Assembly (NCBI RefSeq): GCF_007970665.1
Contig: NZ_CP042430.1
Span: 2,728,001-2,792,000, forward strand
Length of the DNA stretch: 64,000 nt
Direction: 5' to 3'
DNA from: Baekduia soli
Lineage (GTDB): Bacteria; Actinomycetota; Thermoleophilia; Solirubrobacterales; Solirubrobacteraceae
A program made the translations under genes and the position numbers. Shown here piece after piece: positions 15,616 to 23,419 of the stretch (its first letter is position 1; each line of letters opens with the position of its first letter). The notes below the pieces were generated by a model. The model was not told the DNA's origin. It did no database searches and worked only from the letters and a program-made list of their open reading frames with translations.

Positions 15616-16386
15616 TCAGCCCGCCGCCGTGCGCGTGCCGCCGTCGGCGCCGATCATGGAGAAGAACTTCTCGTCCTGGATCGTGCCGGGGGAGGGGTAG
15701 GCGACCTTGGAGTGGCTGAGGCCCAGGCGCACGATCGTCTCGGCGAAGGCGACGGCCGCCGGTCCCGGGTTGATCACGGGCACGGGCAGGTGCTCGGTCA
15801 GGTACGACGCGGCCTGGTGCATCGTGGTCGAGCCGATCACGATGACGTCGGCGCCGTCGGACTCGATGGCCTTCATCGCCTCGGCAGCGAGCTTCTCGTA
15901 CATCTCCTCCTCCTTGCCGGCGAACAGCGCCTCGACGTCGGGCGGGATGTTCACGGCACGGATCGAGGCGACGTTCTCCGTCAGCCCGTACTCCTTGAAG
16001 AGCTTGCGGTAGAAGAACCGCCACGTGTCCCACATCGTGATGACCGAGAACTTCTGGCCGAGCAGGCCGGCGAGGTGGAACGCGACCTGGCCGGGCCCGA
16101 TGACCGGGATCGTCAGCCGCGAGCGCAGGATCTGCAGGCCGGAGTCCGAGACGGTGTCCATGACGACGGCGTCGTAGCCCTCGTCCTCGGCCTGGAGGCC
16201 GGCCTCGGCGACGTAGGCGTCGAAGAGGATCGACTCGTAGTAGGAGTCCAGCAGGAAGCAGCTGTTGCGCACCGGCACGAAGTCGATGGTGACCCCCGGC
16301 CCGAGGAGGTCGTCAGGGACCTGGGCGGCGCGGGCCTTGACCCCCGCGTCGTCGAACGGGAACGGGATGATGTACTTGATCCGCAC
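15616..16386 (-). CDS. Asp/Glu/hydantoin racemase-fold protein lacking both catalytic cysteines
   Basis: A 256-residue protein with the two-lobed Asp/Glu racemase fold: EDEGYDAVVMDTVSDSGL in lobe one, VIVIGSTTMHQ in lobe two, then PVINPGP. Cofactor-independent racemases carry one Cys in each lobe (ACFDDPG and LGCAGM in hydantoin racemases). Here these positions are Thr78 and Ser186, so classic two-base racemisation is not possible. The only Cys shared with the paralogue at 56199 is Cys43. First gene of its operon, with a TTGACA-17-TAGAAC promoter and an operator-like box across the start site. It probably isomerises, decarboxylates or binds a small diacid or hydantoin; a new activity is possible. 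Confidence 0.8.
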   Translation of the reverse strand: MRIKYIIPFPFDDAGVKARAAQVPDDLLGPGVTIDFVPVRNSCFLLDSYYESILFDAYVAEAGLQAEDEGYDAVVMDTVSDSGLQILRSRLTIPVIGPGQVAFHLAGLLGQKFSVITMWDTWRFFYRKLFKEYGLTENVASIRAVNIPPDVEALFAGKEEEMYEKLAAEAMKAIESDGADVIVIGSTTMHQAASYLTEHLPVPVINPGPAAVAFAETIVRLGLSHSKVAYPSPGTIQDEKFFSMIGADGGTRTAAG

Positions 16387-16421
16387 GCTACGACCTCCGT
16401 TGCTCCGACGATGACCGACTG

Positions 16422-16432
16422 ATGTCGGACTT
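16422..16432. promoter_or_regulatory. ATGTCGGACTT box (10/11), candidate GntR operator
   Basis: Lies just downstream of the -10 of the racemase-like operon promoter, where it would cover the transcription start. This is a repressor position. One mismatch from the palindrome ATGTCGGACAT. Confidence 0.55.
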
Positions 16433-16437
16433 TCGCC

Positions 16438-16466
16438 GTTCTAACGGGTCGCCGCGCGCGTGTCAA
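16438..16466 (-). promoter_or_regulatory. sigma70-type promoter for the racemase-like/DehI/LeuCD/lyase operon
   Basis: On the minus strand TTGACA (16466-16461), a 17-base spacer, then TAGAAC (16443-16438). The consensus -35, ideal spacing and position 50-80 bases before the start at 16386 make this convincing. Confidence 0.6.
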
Positions 16467-16486
16467 TCGCGGACGATCCCGGACGG

Positions 16487-17299
16487 CTACTCCGGGCGGG
16501 AGGTGCCGCGCCACATCTTCTTGTACGTGCGGCTGAGGTAGGCCATGTGCTTGCGCATCTCCTCGCCGGCCGCGTCGCTGTCGCCGGCCTCGATCGCACC
16601 GAGGATCGCCCGGTGGTCGTCGTTGAGGCGCCGGGCGAACCGGTCGCTCATCTCCTCGCGGCTCAGCCGCGTCTGCAGCACGGAGAACACGGGCTGGGCG
16701 GCGATGCAGATGAGCGCGTTGCCGCAGCCGTCGACGACGGCGGTGTGGAAGTCCTTGTTGTAGACGTAGTGCTGCTGGCTGCCGAGGATCGTGGGGTCGT
16801 CGACGATCGTCTCGCGCAGGCGCTCCAGGTCCTCCTCGCTGCGCCGCGCGGCGCACTGGCGCGCGGCGAAGACCTCGAGCAGCTCGCGCGCCTCGAGGAA
16901 CTCGCTGAGCGTCACGTCCTCGGACTCCGAGAGCAGGCTGATGTTCGCCTGCAGGAACGTCGAGATGTGGTCGACGGTCGGCAGCGTGACGAAGCTGCCG
17001 CCGCCGGCCCCCTTGGCCGTCCGGATGAGGTTCTGGGCGGCCAGCACCCGCAGCGCCTCGCGGACGGTGCCGCGGCTGACGCCGAACTCGCTGGCCAGGA
17101 CCGCCTCGTTGGGCAGGCGCGCGCCGCGACGCAGCTCGCCCCGCATGATGAGGTCGCGCAGCTGGTCGTAGACCTGCTCGTAGGCCTTGCGCACCCGCTT
17201 GACGGGCGTGGCCGCCGACGGCGGCTCGGCCGGCGCGAGCCGGGAGACCACGCGCGCCCGCCGCTCCTCGCTGCTCCCGTTGTCGATGGGCTCGGACAC
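16487..17299 (-). CDS. GntR family transcriptional regulator, FCD (FadR) subfamily
   Basis: A 270-residue regulator. Start GTG 17299 follows GGGAGACACC; the frame is open further upstream but without a better start. An N-terminal extension of about 30 residues precedes the winged helix (VYDQLRDLIMRGELRRGARL, then NEAVLASEFGVSRGTVREAL with GxVR-type recognition helix, wing GAGGGSFV). The helical FCD effector domain has metal-binding histidines in NKDFHTAVV, DDHRAIL and RKHMAYL, where carboxylate effectors usually bind. It lies between the acyl-CoA dehydrogenase and the racemase-like operon. FadR-type operators resemble the ATGTCSGACAT boxes found across the island, so this is the leading candidate for their regulator (inference). 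Confidence 0.9.
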   Translation of the reverse strand: MSEPIDNGSSEERRARVVSRLAPAEPPSAATPVKRVRKAYEQVYDQLRDLIMRGELRRGARLPNEAVLASEFGVSRGTVREALRVLAAQNLIRTAKGAGGGSFVTLPTVDHISTFLQANISLLSESEDVTLSEFLEARELLEVFAARQCAARRSEEDLERLRETIVDDPTILGSQQHYVYNKDFHTAVVDGCGNALICIAAQPVFSVLQTRLSREEMSDRFARRLNDDHRAILGAIEAGDSDAAGEEMRKHMAYLSRTYKKMWRGTSRPE

Positions 17300-17384
17300 G
17301 GTGTCTCCCAGGTCGTCGATGCGCGGCAGGATAGCCGGGGCGGCGGCCGTGTCCCCGCCCACGGCCGCGGGCGCCTGCCCGGGA

Positions 17385-18563
17385 TCAGATCTTGTGCAGC
17401 TCGAGCAGCCTCCGGGCGATCACGAGCTGCTGGATCTCGTTGGATCCCTCGCCGATCAGCAGGACGGGCGCGTCCCGGTACAGGCGCTCGATCGGGTACT
17501 CCTGGGAGTAGCCGTAGCCGCCGTGGATGCGCATCGCCTCCAACGCGTTCTCCTCGGCGACCTCCGTGGCGAACAGCTTGGCCATGCCGGCCTCGAGGTC
17601 GGCGCGCTCCCCGGTGTCCTTGCGCCGGGCGGCATCGATGGTCAGCAGCTCGGCGGCCCGCAGCTTGGTGGCCATCATCGCGAGCTTGGCCTGGATGAGC
17701 TGGTGGTTGGCGATCGGCTTGCCGAACGTCTCGCGCTCCTGCGCATAGCGCAGCGAGTTGTCCAGCGCCGACTGCGCGATCCCCAGGCCGCGGGCGGCCA
17801 CGTTGACCCGGCCGAGCTCGACGCCGGCCATGAACTGCTTGAAGCCCACGCCCTCCTCGCCGCCGAGGATGCTGTGGGCCGGGGTGCGGTAGTTCTCGAA
17901 GACCAGCTCCGTGGACTCCACGCCCTTGTAGCCGAGCTTCTTGAGCTTGGGCGGGATCGTCAGGCCGGGCTGCTCGTCGACGTCGGGGTCCTTCTCGATG
18001 ATGAACGTCGTCATGCCCCGGTGGCGCGGCTCGGCCGTCGGGTCGGTGACCGCGAGCAGCATCACGATGCCGGCCCGCAGGCCGTTGGTGACCCACATCT
18101 TCTGGCCGTTGATGACGTAGTCGTCGCCGTCGCGGACGGCCCGCGTGCGGATCGACTGCACGTCGGTGCCGGCGTGGGGCTCGGTCATCGAGAACGCGCA
18201 GCGCACCTCGCCCGTCGCCATCTTGGGCAACAGGCGGTCCTTCTGCTCCTGGGTGCCGAACGTCTTGATCATGAACGACGCGATGAAGTGCGTGTTCACG
18301 ACGCCCGACAGCGAGATCCAGCCGCGCGAGAGCTCCTTGACGATCAGCGCGTAGGTCGTCAGGTCCAGGCCCAGGCCGCCGTACTCCTCGGGAATCGTGG
18401 TCCCGAAGAGCCCCAGCTCCTTCATCGTCTCCACGAGCGGGCCGGGGAACTCGTCGGCACGCTCGTACTTCATGACGTTGGGCAGGACGTCCTTGTCGAC
18501 GAAGTCCCGGATCGTCCCGAGGATGTCCTGCTGGACGTCGGTGAGCTCCATGACGGTGCTCAT
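17385..18563 (-). CDS. acyl-CoA dehydrogenase
   Basis: A 392-residue FAD flavoprotein that should introduce a trans-2 double bond into an acyl-CoA. Landmarks: the FAD/substrate loop AFSMTEPHAGTDV, WVTNG, the region RVNVAARGLGIAQSALD, the FAD contact QLIQAKLAMMATKL, IHGGYGYSQEYPIERLYRD, and the segment GEGSNEIQQLVIARRLL that carries the probable catalytic Glu. Length and motifs are those of short/branched-chain enzymes. Start ATG 18563 overlaps the MmgE/PrpD stop as ATGA. In this operon it pairs with an MmgE/PrpD protein, a combination seen in methylcitrate-like or dicarboxylate catabolism. Chain specificity cannot be judged from sequence. Confidence 0.93.
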   Translation of the reverse strand: MSTVMELTDVQQDILGTIRDFVDKDVLPNVMKYERADEFPGPLVETMKELGLFGTTIPEEYGGLGLDLTTYALIVKELSRGWISLSGVVNTHFIASFMIKTFGTQEQKDRLLPKMATGEVRCAFSMTEPHAGTDVQSIRTRAVRDGDDYVINGQKMWVTNGLRAGIVMLLAVTDPTAEPRHRGMTTFIIEKDPDVDEQPGLTIPPKLKKLGYKGVESTELVFENYRTPAHSILGGEEGVGFKQFMAGVELGRVNVAARGLGIAQSALDNSLRYAQERETFGKPIANHQLIQAKLAMMATKLRAAELLTIDAARRKDTGERADLEAGMAKLFATEVAEENALEAMRIHGGYGYSQEYPIERLYRDAPVLLIGEGSNEIQQLVIARRLLELHKI

Positions 18564-19956
18564 GCGGCCACCTGCTCGCGGGCCGAGGCGTGGCCGAGCG
18601 CCTTGAACGCCTCCAGGTCGGCCAGCCCTCGAGGTGCAGGACCGCCTGCTCGATCGCGTCGACGTCGTCGTCGTCCAGGGCCAGCTCCGCGTTGGCGCGG
18701 TACTTGGCCTGCACGTCGGCATCGCTCAGCGGGTTCTCCTCGCCGCCGCGCTGGTGCTCGAGCTCGGCCTCCAGGACGGTCCCGTCGGTGAGCGTGATGC
18801 GCACGCCGCCGGGGAAGGCCTTGCCGAACGTGGGGTAGTCCTTGGTCTCGTAGGTGACCTTGTGGGCGAGCTCGAGGACCTTGGTCTCCCGGATCGCGTC
18901 GCCGACGAAGGTCATGACGTCGACCTTGCCGCGCACGAGGTAGGAGGCCACGGCGTACGGGATGCTGAACTTCGCGTCGTACTCGCTGCGCGGGTCGTGC
19001 TTGGCGGCCAGCGGCTCGAGGACGATCGGCACCACGTCGGCCGGGGCGATGGCCACGATGGAGGCGATGTCGTCGACGTCGAGCCTGCGGCCCGCGGTCG
19101 CCTGGATCGTGGCGTCCAGCGGTGCGTGCACGAAGTGGCAGGCCGCGTAGGGCTTGTAGGCGATCTTCGGCGTCTCCCAGCGCTCGCCGAGGTCGGCGAG
19201 CTGGCCCTCGATGTCGAGGTCGTCGCGGCGCAGGTAGGCGTTGTAGAGGCCGAAGCGCCCCTCGATGACCGTCTTGGGCCCGGTCTCGCCGTGGGCGGCG
19301 AGGGACGCGGCCAGCAGGCCGGAACGGGCGGCGAAGCCCGGGTGCAGGCGCTTGGTCGAGGAGCCGTCGGAGAGATGCTCGAGGATCCCGGAGGCCAGGC
19401 TGCCGGCGATGCCCAGGGCCTGGGTCGTCGTCGCGGCGTCGAGGCCGCGGATGCGCGCGGCGGCGGCGGTGGCGCCGTAGACGCCGAGCACGCCGGTGGG
19501 GTGGAAGCCGATCTGGTGGAAGAGCGGTCCGGCGGCCAGGCCGAGGCGCAGCACGACCTCGTTGCCGGCGACGAGGGCGGCGAGGAGGTCGGCGCCCGAG
19601 GCGCCGTGGGCCTCGGCGGCGGCCAGGGCGGCGGGCACGACGGCGACGCTGACGTGGGCGATGGCGCCCGTGTGCGTGTCGTCGAAGTCCAGCGCGTGGC
19701 AGGTGGCGCCGTTGGAGAAGGCGGCGTCGAAGCTCGGCAGGCCGTGGCCGGCGCCGAAGGCCGTGGCCGGGCCCGTGGTGCCGGGCTCGAGCATCGCCTC
19801 GCGCGCCCCGGAGGCCACCCCGAGGGCGCAGCCGGCCAGGCCGCAGCCCAGCGTGTCGAGGAGGTGCAGCTTGGCGGCCTGCGCGACCTCGGGCGGCAGC
19901 GCGTCGGCGGTGAGGGCGGAGGTGAACGCGGCAAGGCGTTCGGCGACAGTGCTCAT
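18560..19956 (-). CDS. MmgE/PrpD family protein, frameshift near the C-terminus
   Basis: From ATG 19956 the frame gives an MmgE/PrpD protein (2-methylcitrate dehydratase/cis-aconitate decarboxylase/immune-responsive-gene family): DTLGCGLAGCALG, NGATCHALDFDDTHTGAIAH with the conserved DFDD, HPTGVLGVYGATAAAARIRG, RLHPGFAARSG, KPYAACHFVHAPLDA. After AIEQAVLHLEG the frame breaks; one extra base near 18624-18629 would give LADLEAFKALGHASAREQVA and a TGA overlapping the next ATG as ATGA. The repaired protein is 465 residues, a normal length. The break lies in a CCC run and probably reflects a dropped base. First gene of the operon; promoter at 20059-20087. Confidence 0.85.
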
Positions 19957-20058
19957 GGGTCCTCTCAGACGTTCCGGTCGGTGTCGATGCCCGGCACAGG
20001 GCGGCGAGCTCGGGCGCCCCCGGTGGGGTCCCTCGCGCTCATCGGCCTATGCAAGGAG

Positions 20059-20087
20059 GTTATATGTCCGACATCACCCCGTGTCAA
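20059..20087 (-). promoter_or_regulatory. sigma70-type promoter with internal ATGTCCGACAT box (for MmgE/PrpD operon)
   Basis: On the minus strand TTGACA (20087-20082), exactly 17 bases, then TATAAC (20064-20059). The perfect palindrome at 20064-20074 fills the spacer up to the -10, an ideal repressor position. Confidence 0.7.
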
Positions 20088-20143
20088 CCGGCGGATCCGG
20101 GGCTCTGAGGGCCGTTTCGGCGCTGCTGGGCGGGTTTTGCTGC

Positions 20144-20172
20144 TTGACATTGTCTGATGTCCGGCATATGAA
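20144..20172 (+). promoter_or_regulatory. sigma70-type promoter with internal ATGTCCGGCAT box (for MDR-HyuAB operon)
   Basis: TTGACA (20144-20149), 17 bases, TATGAA (20167-20172), with a 10/11 copy of the box at 20157-20167 directly before the -10. It mirrors the promoter at 20059-20087. The 293 bases between the two starts hold nothing else recognisable. Confidence 0.7.
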
Positions 20173-20249
20173 TCGGAGCCGGGCGCCGGGCCCTCCTCGG
20201 CCCACGGCTGGGTCGCACCCGGAACATTCGAGCGAAGGAAGAGGACCAC

Positions 20250-21227
20250 GTGAAAGCCGCAGTGATGCGCGAGTTCGGAGGATCGTCGGTACTCAACGTC
20301 GAGGACGTCGAGGATCCCGAGCCCGGACCCGGCCATGTGCGCATCAAGGTCGACGCCTGTGCGCTGAACCACGTCGACGTCGACATCCGCGACGGCATCT
20401 CGCGGTTCGACATCACGTTCCCGCACATCCCGGGCATCGAGATCGTCGGGCGCGTCGACGCCCTCGGCGACGGGGTGGAGGACTACGCGGTCGGCGACCG
20501 CGTCATGCCCTATCTGCTCGGCGGGGAGGTCTTCATCGGCGTCGCCGGACCCGGCGGCTTCGCCGAGTACGTGACGGCACCCGCCGGCCAGCTCGTCCGC
20601 GTCCCCGAGGCCATCTCCGACGATGACGCCGCGGCCCTGCAGGTCGCGTTCGGCACGGCCTGGCACATGCTCTTCACCCGCGGCGGCCTGCGCATCGGCG
20701 AGACCGTCCTGATCAACTCGATCTCGAGCGGCATCGGCTCGGCCGCCGTGCAGCTCGCCCACCTGGCCGGCGCGTACGTCATCGGCACCTCGAGCTCGGC
20801 CGAGAAGCTCGCCCAGGCCTCCGCGCTGGGGATGGACGACGGCATCGACTACACCACGGAGGACGTCCCGGCGCGCGTGGCCGAGCTCACCGGCGGCAAG
20901 GGCGCCGACCTCGCGTTCGAGCACGTCGGCGGCGAGCTGTTCCAGAAGGCCATCGAGTCTCTCGGCCAGGACGGCCGGCTCGTGACCTGCGGCGGCCACT
21001 CGGGCGAGGTCGTGCCGTTCGACGTCATCCCGTTCTTCCGGTCCCAGCACACGATCATCGGCTCGTTCGTCTACACCCGCGACGAGCTCGAGAAGGCGCT
21101 GGACTTCGCCGCCCGCGGCCTCATCAAGCCCCTCGTCTCGGCCTCCTTCGGCCTGGACGAGATCCAGGAGGCCTACAGCGCGCTCGAGGCGCGCAAGCAC
21201 TTCGGAAAGATCCTGGTCCGTCCATGA
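20250..21227 (+). CDS. quinone oxidoreductase-like MDR (zinc-binding dehydrogenase superfamily)
   Basis: A 325-residue medium-chain reductase starting at GTG 20250 behind GGAAGAGGA. The N-terminal GroES-like domain has LNHVDVDIRDG, but a structural-zinc Cys cluster is absent, and the Rossmann domain carries SISSGIGSAAVQLAHLAGA. The conserved FEHVGGELF and the end HFGKILVRP are shared with paralogues at 45526 and 62446. Zinc-free MDRs are usually NADPH quinone or enoyl reductases. It is the first gene of the operon with HyuA and HyuB, under an operator-containing promoter. It may reduce an unsaturated intermediate before ring opening (inference). Confidence 0.87.
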   Translation: MKAAVMREFGGSSVLNVEDVEDPEPGPGHVRIKVDACALNHVDVDIRDGISRFDITFPHIPGIEIVGRVDALGDGVEDYAVGDRVMPYLLGGEVFIGVAGPGGFAEYVTAPAGQLVRVPEAISDDDAAALQVAFGTAWHMLFTRGGLRIGETVLINSISSGIGSAAVQLAHLAGAYVIGTSSSAEKLAQASALGMDDGIDYTTEDVPARVAELTGGKGADLAFEHVGGELFQKAIESLGQDGRLVTCGGHSGEVVPFDVIPFFRSQHTIIGSFVYTRDELEKALDFAARGLIKPLVSASFGLDEIQEAYSALEARKHFGKILVRP

Positions 21228-21270
21228 GCGGAGCCTTGAACAGCACACCCTGCGACGTGGGAGCGACCAC

Positions 21271-23388
21271 ATGAAGCGACTCGGAGTAGACGTCGGCGGC
21301 ACCTTCACGGACCTCATCTATGTGGACGACGAGGCCGGGAAGATCCTCATCCACAAGCTTCCGTCGACGCCCGACGACCCGTCGCGCGGCACGATCGAGG
21401 GCATCAAGCAGCTCACGGAGCAGGCCGAGGTCGTCCCCGGCGACCTGGATCAGGTCTTCCACGGCACGACGATCGCCACCAACATCGTCATCGAGCACAA
21501 CGGCGCCAAGGTGGGGATGATCACCACCGAGGGGTACCGCGACATCCTGCACATCGCGCGGCACAAGAAGCCGATGAACTTCTCGAACTACCAGGACCTT
21601 CCCTGGCAGGCCTATCCGCTCGCGCGCCGCCGCTACCGCCTCACGGTCCCCGAGCGCGTCACGGGCGACGGCGAGATCCTCGTCCCGCTCGACGAGGATC
21701 GCGCCCGCGAGCAGGTGCTCAAGCTCAAGGAGGCCGGCGTCGAGGCGATCGCCGTCTGCTTCCTGTTCTCCTTCCTCAAGCCCGACCACGAGCAGCGCGT
21801 CGCCGAGATCATCCGCGAGGAGTTCCCGGAGGCGTTCCTGTCGGTCTCCTCCGACGTGCTGCCCCAGTACCGCGAGTACGAGCGCTTCTCGACCGTGGCG
21901 CTCAACGCCTACGTCGGGCCGAAGGTCGCCACCTACGTGCGCCGCCTGGAGGACGAGCTGCGCGCGCTCAACGTGCGCACGGGCGTGCATCTCATGACGT
22001 CGGGCAGCGGCGTCTCCACCGCCCAGGGCGCGATCGACCGTCCCGTCAACCTGCTCATGTCGGGCCCCGTGGCCGGCGTGGTGGGCGGCATCTGGGTCGG
22101 CAAGTCGGCCGGATTCGACAGCGTCATCACCCTCGACGTCGGCGGCACCTCGGCCGACATCGGCCTGGCCCAGGGCGGCCACCTGCGGATGAAGCACCTG
22201 CTCGACACACGGGTCGGGCCGTACCAGGCGATGATCCCGATGGTCGACGTCGACACGATCGGCGCAGGCGGCGGCTCCATCGCCTACGTCGACGGCGGCG
22301 GCATCTTCCGGTCGGGCCCGCGCTCGGCCGGCGCCCAGCCCGGGCCGGCGGCCTACGACCGCGGCGGCACCGAGCCGACCTCGACCGACGCCATGGTCAA
22401 CCTCGGCTGGCTGCTGCCCGAGGACTTCCTCGGCGGGGCCATGACGCTCAAGCCCGAGCTCGCGCGCACCGCGTTCGAGCCGGTCGCCGAGAAGCTCGGC
22501 ATGACCGTCGAGGAGGCCTCGATGGGCGCCGTGCAGATCGCGAGCCACTCCATGGTGCAGTCCATCGAGGAGAACTCGGTCCGCAAGGGCTTCGACCCGC
22601 GCGACTTCGCGCTCGTCGCCGAGGGCGGCGCCGGCCCGGCGTTCGCCGCGCACATCGCGATCGAGGTCGGCACGCCGGCCGTCGTGGTGCCGCCCTTCCC
22701 GGGCGTCACCGCCGCGCTGGGCCTGCTCGTGACCGACGAGGTCTACGAGTACGTCACGACGACCTACCAGCGGCTCTCGGCGCTCAACGCCTCCGAGCTC
22801 GAGGCGCGCTACGTCGAGCTCGAGCAGCAGGCCGCCAAGCAGCTGGCCGACGACGGCATCGCGCCGGAGAACCAGGTCATCCAGCGCCTGGCCGACTGCC
22901 GCTACCTCGGGCAGGGCTACGAGCTGCGCATCGAGGTCGGCTCCGGTGACCTCGACGCCGCCTGGTCGGAGGACGTCGCGTCCAAGTTCCACGACGCGCA
23001 CGAGAAGGAGTACTCGCGCCGCTTCGAGGACTCCGACATCGAGATCCCCAACATCCGCGTCCGCGGCATCGGGCTCATCCCCTCGCTCGAGATGCCCGAG
23101 GTCGAGAAGGGCGGCGCGTCCGCGGAGGCCGCGCTGCGCCACGAGCGCGACGCCTGGTTCCCGATCGACGGCAAGCTCCAGCAGGTGCCGACGCGCTTCT
23201 ACGCGCGTGAGGCGCTGCTGGCCGGCAACACGATCGAGGGCCCGGCCGTCGTCAACCAGTACGACTCGACGACGGTGATCCCGCCCGGCCTGAAGGCGGA
23301 GATCGACCGCTACGGCAACATCGTCATCCGCGTCGACGCGTCGGCCCAGACCGACATCATCAGCACCGCCGCCACCACGGGCTCCTAG
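21271..23388 (+). CDS. hydantoinase/oxoprolinase family protein, HyuA-type subunit
   Basis: A 705-residue HyuA-like ATPase subunit. It has the ASKHA phosphate loops DVGGTFTDLIYVD and LDVGGTSADIG, the HGTTIATNIVIEHNG motif, SGPVAGVVGG, and GAGGGSIAYVD. Such proteins pair with HyuB subunits to use ATP in opening cyclic amides (N-methylhydantoin, 5-oxoproline, caprolactam) or in carboxylating ketones (acetone and acetophenone carboxylases). HyuB follows after 31 bases. No gamma subunit of an acetone carboxylase is nearby and amidases are, so lactam or hydantoin hydrolysis is favoured. It is the most upstream of three HyuA genes in the window and shares the same domain order with the others. Confidence 0.92.
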   Translation: MKRLGVDVGGTFTDLIYVDDEAGKILIHKLPSTPDDPSRGTIEGIKQLTEQAEVVPGDLDQVFHGTTIATNIVIEHNGAKVGMITTEGYRDILHIARHKKPMNFSNYQDLPWQAYPLARRRYRLTVPERVTGDGEILVPLDEDRAREQVLKLKEAGVEAIAVCFLFSFLKPDHEQRVAEIIREEFPEAFLSVSSDVLPQYREYERFSTVALNAYVGPKVATYVRRLEDELRALNVRTGVHLMTSGSGVSTAQGAIDRPVNLLMSGPVAGVVGGIWVGKSAGFDSVITLDVGGTSADIGLAQGGHLRMKHLLDTRVGPYQAMIPMVDVDTIGAGGGSIAYVDGGGIFRSGPRSAGAQPGPAAYDRGGTEPTSTDAMVNLGWLLPEDFLGGAMTLKPELARTAFEPVAEKLGMTVEEASMGAVQIASHSMVQSIEENSVRKGFDPRDFALVAEGGAGPAFAAHIAIEVGTPAVVVPPFPGVTAALGLLVTDEVYEYVTTTYQRLSALNASELEARYVELEQQAAKQLADDGIAPENQVIQRLADCRYLGQGYELRIEVGSGDLDAAWSEDVASKFHDAHEKEYSRRFEDSDIEIPNIRVRGIGLIPSLEMPEVEKGGASAEAALRHERDAWFPIDGKLQQVPTRFYAREALLAGNTIEGPAVVNQYDSTTVIPPGLKAEIDRYGNIVIRVDASAQTDIISTAATTGS

Positions 23389-23419
23389 GGCTCACGAGCG
23401 AGAAGAGAGGAACCACTTC

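Noticed and set aside
16912-19956. Apparent 1014-residue fusion of MmgE/PrpD with more sequence
   Set aside because: The part after the PrpD domain is an out-of-frame reading of the acyl-CoA dehydrogenase and GntR genes caused by a one-base frameshift.
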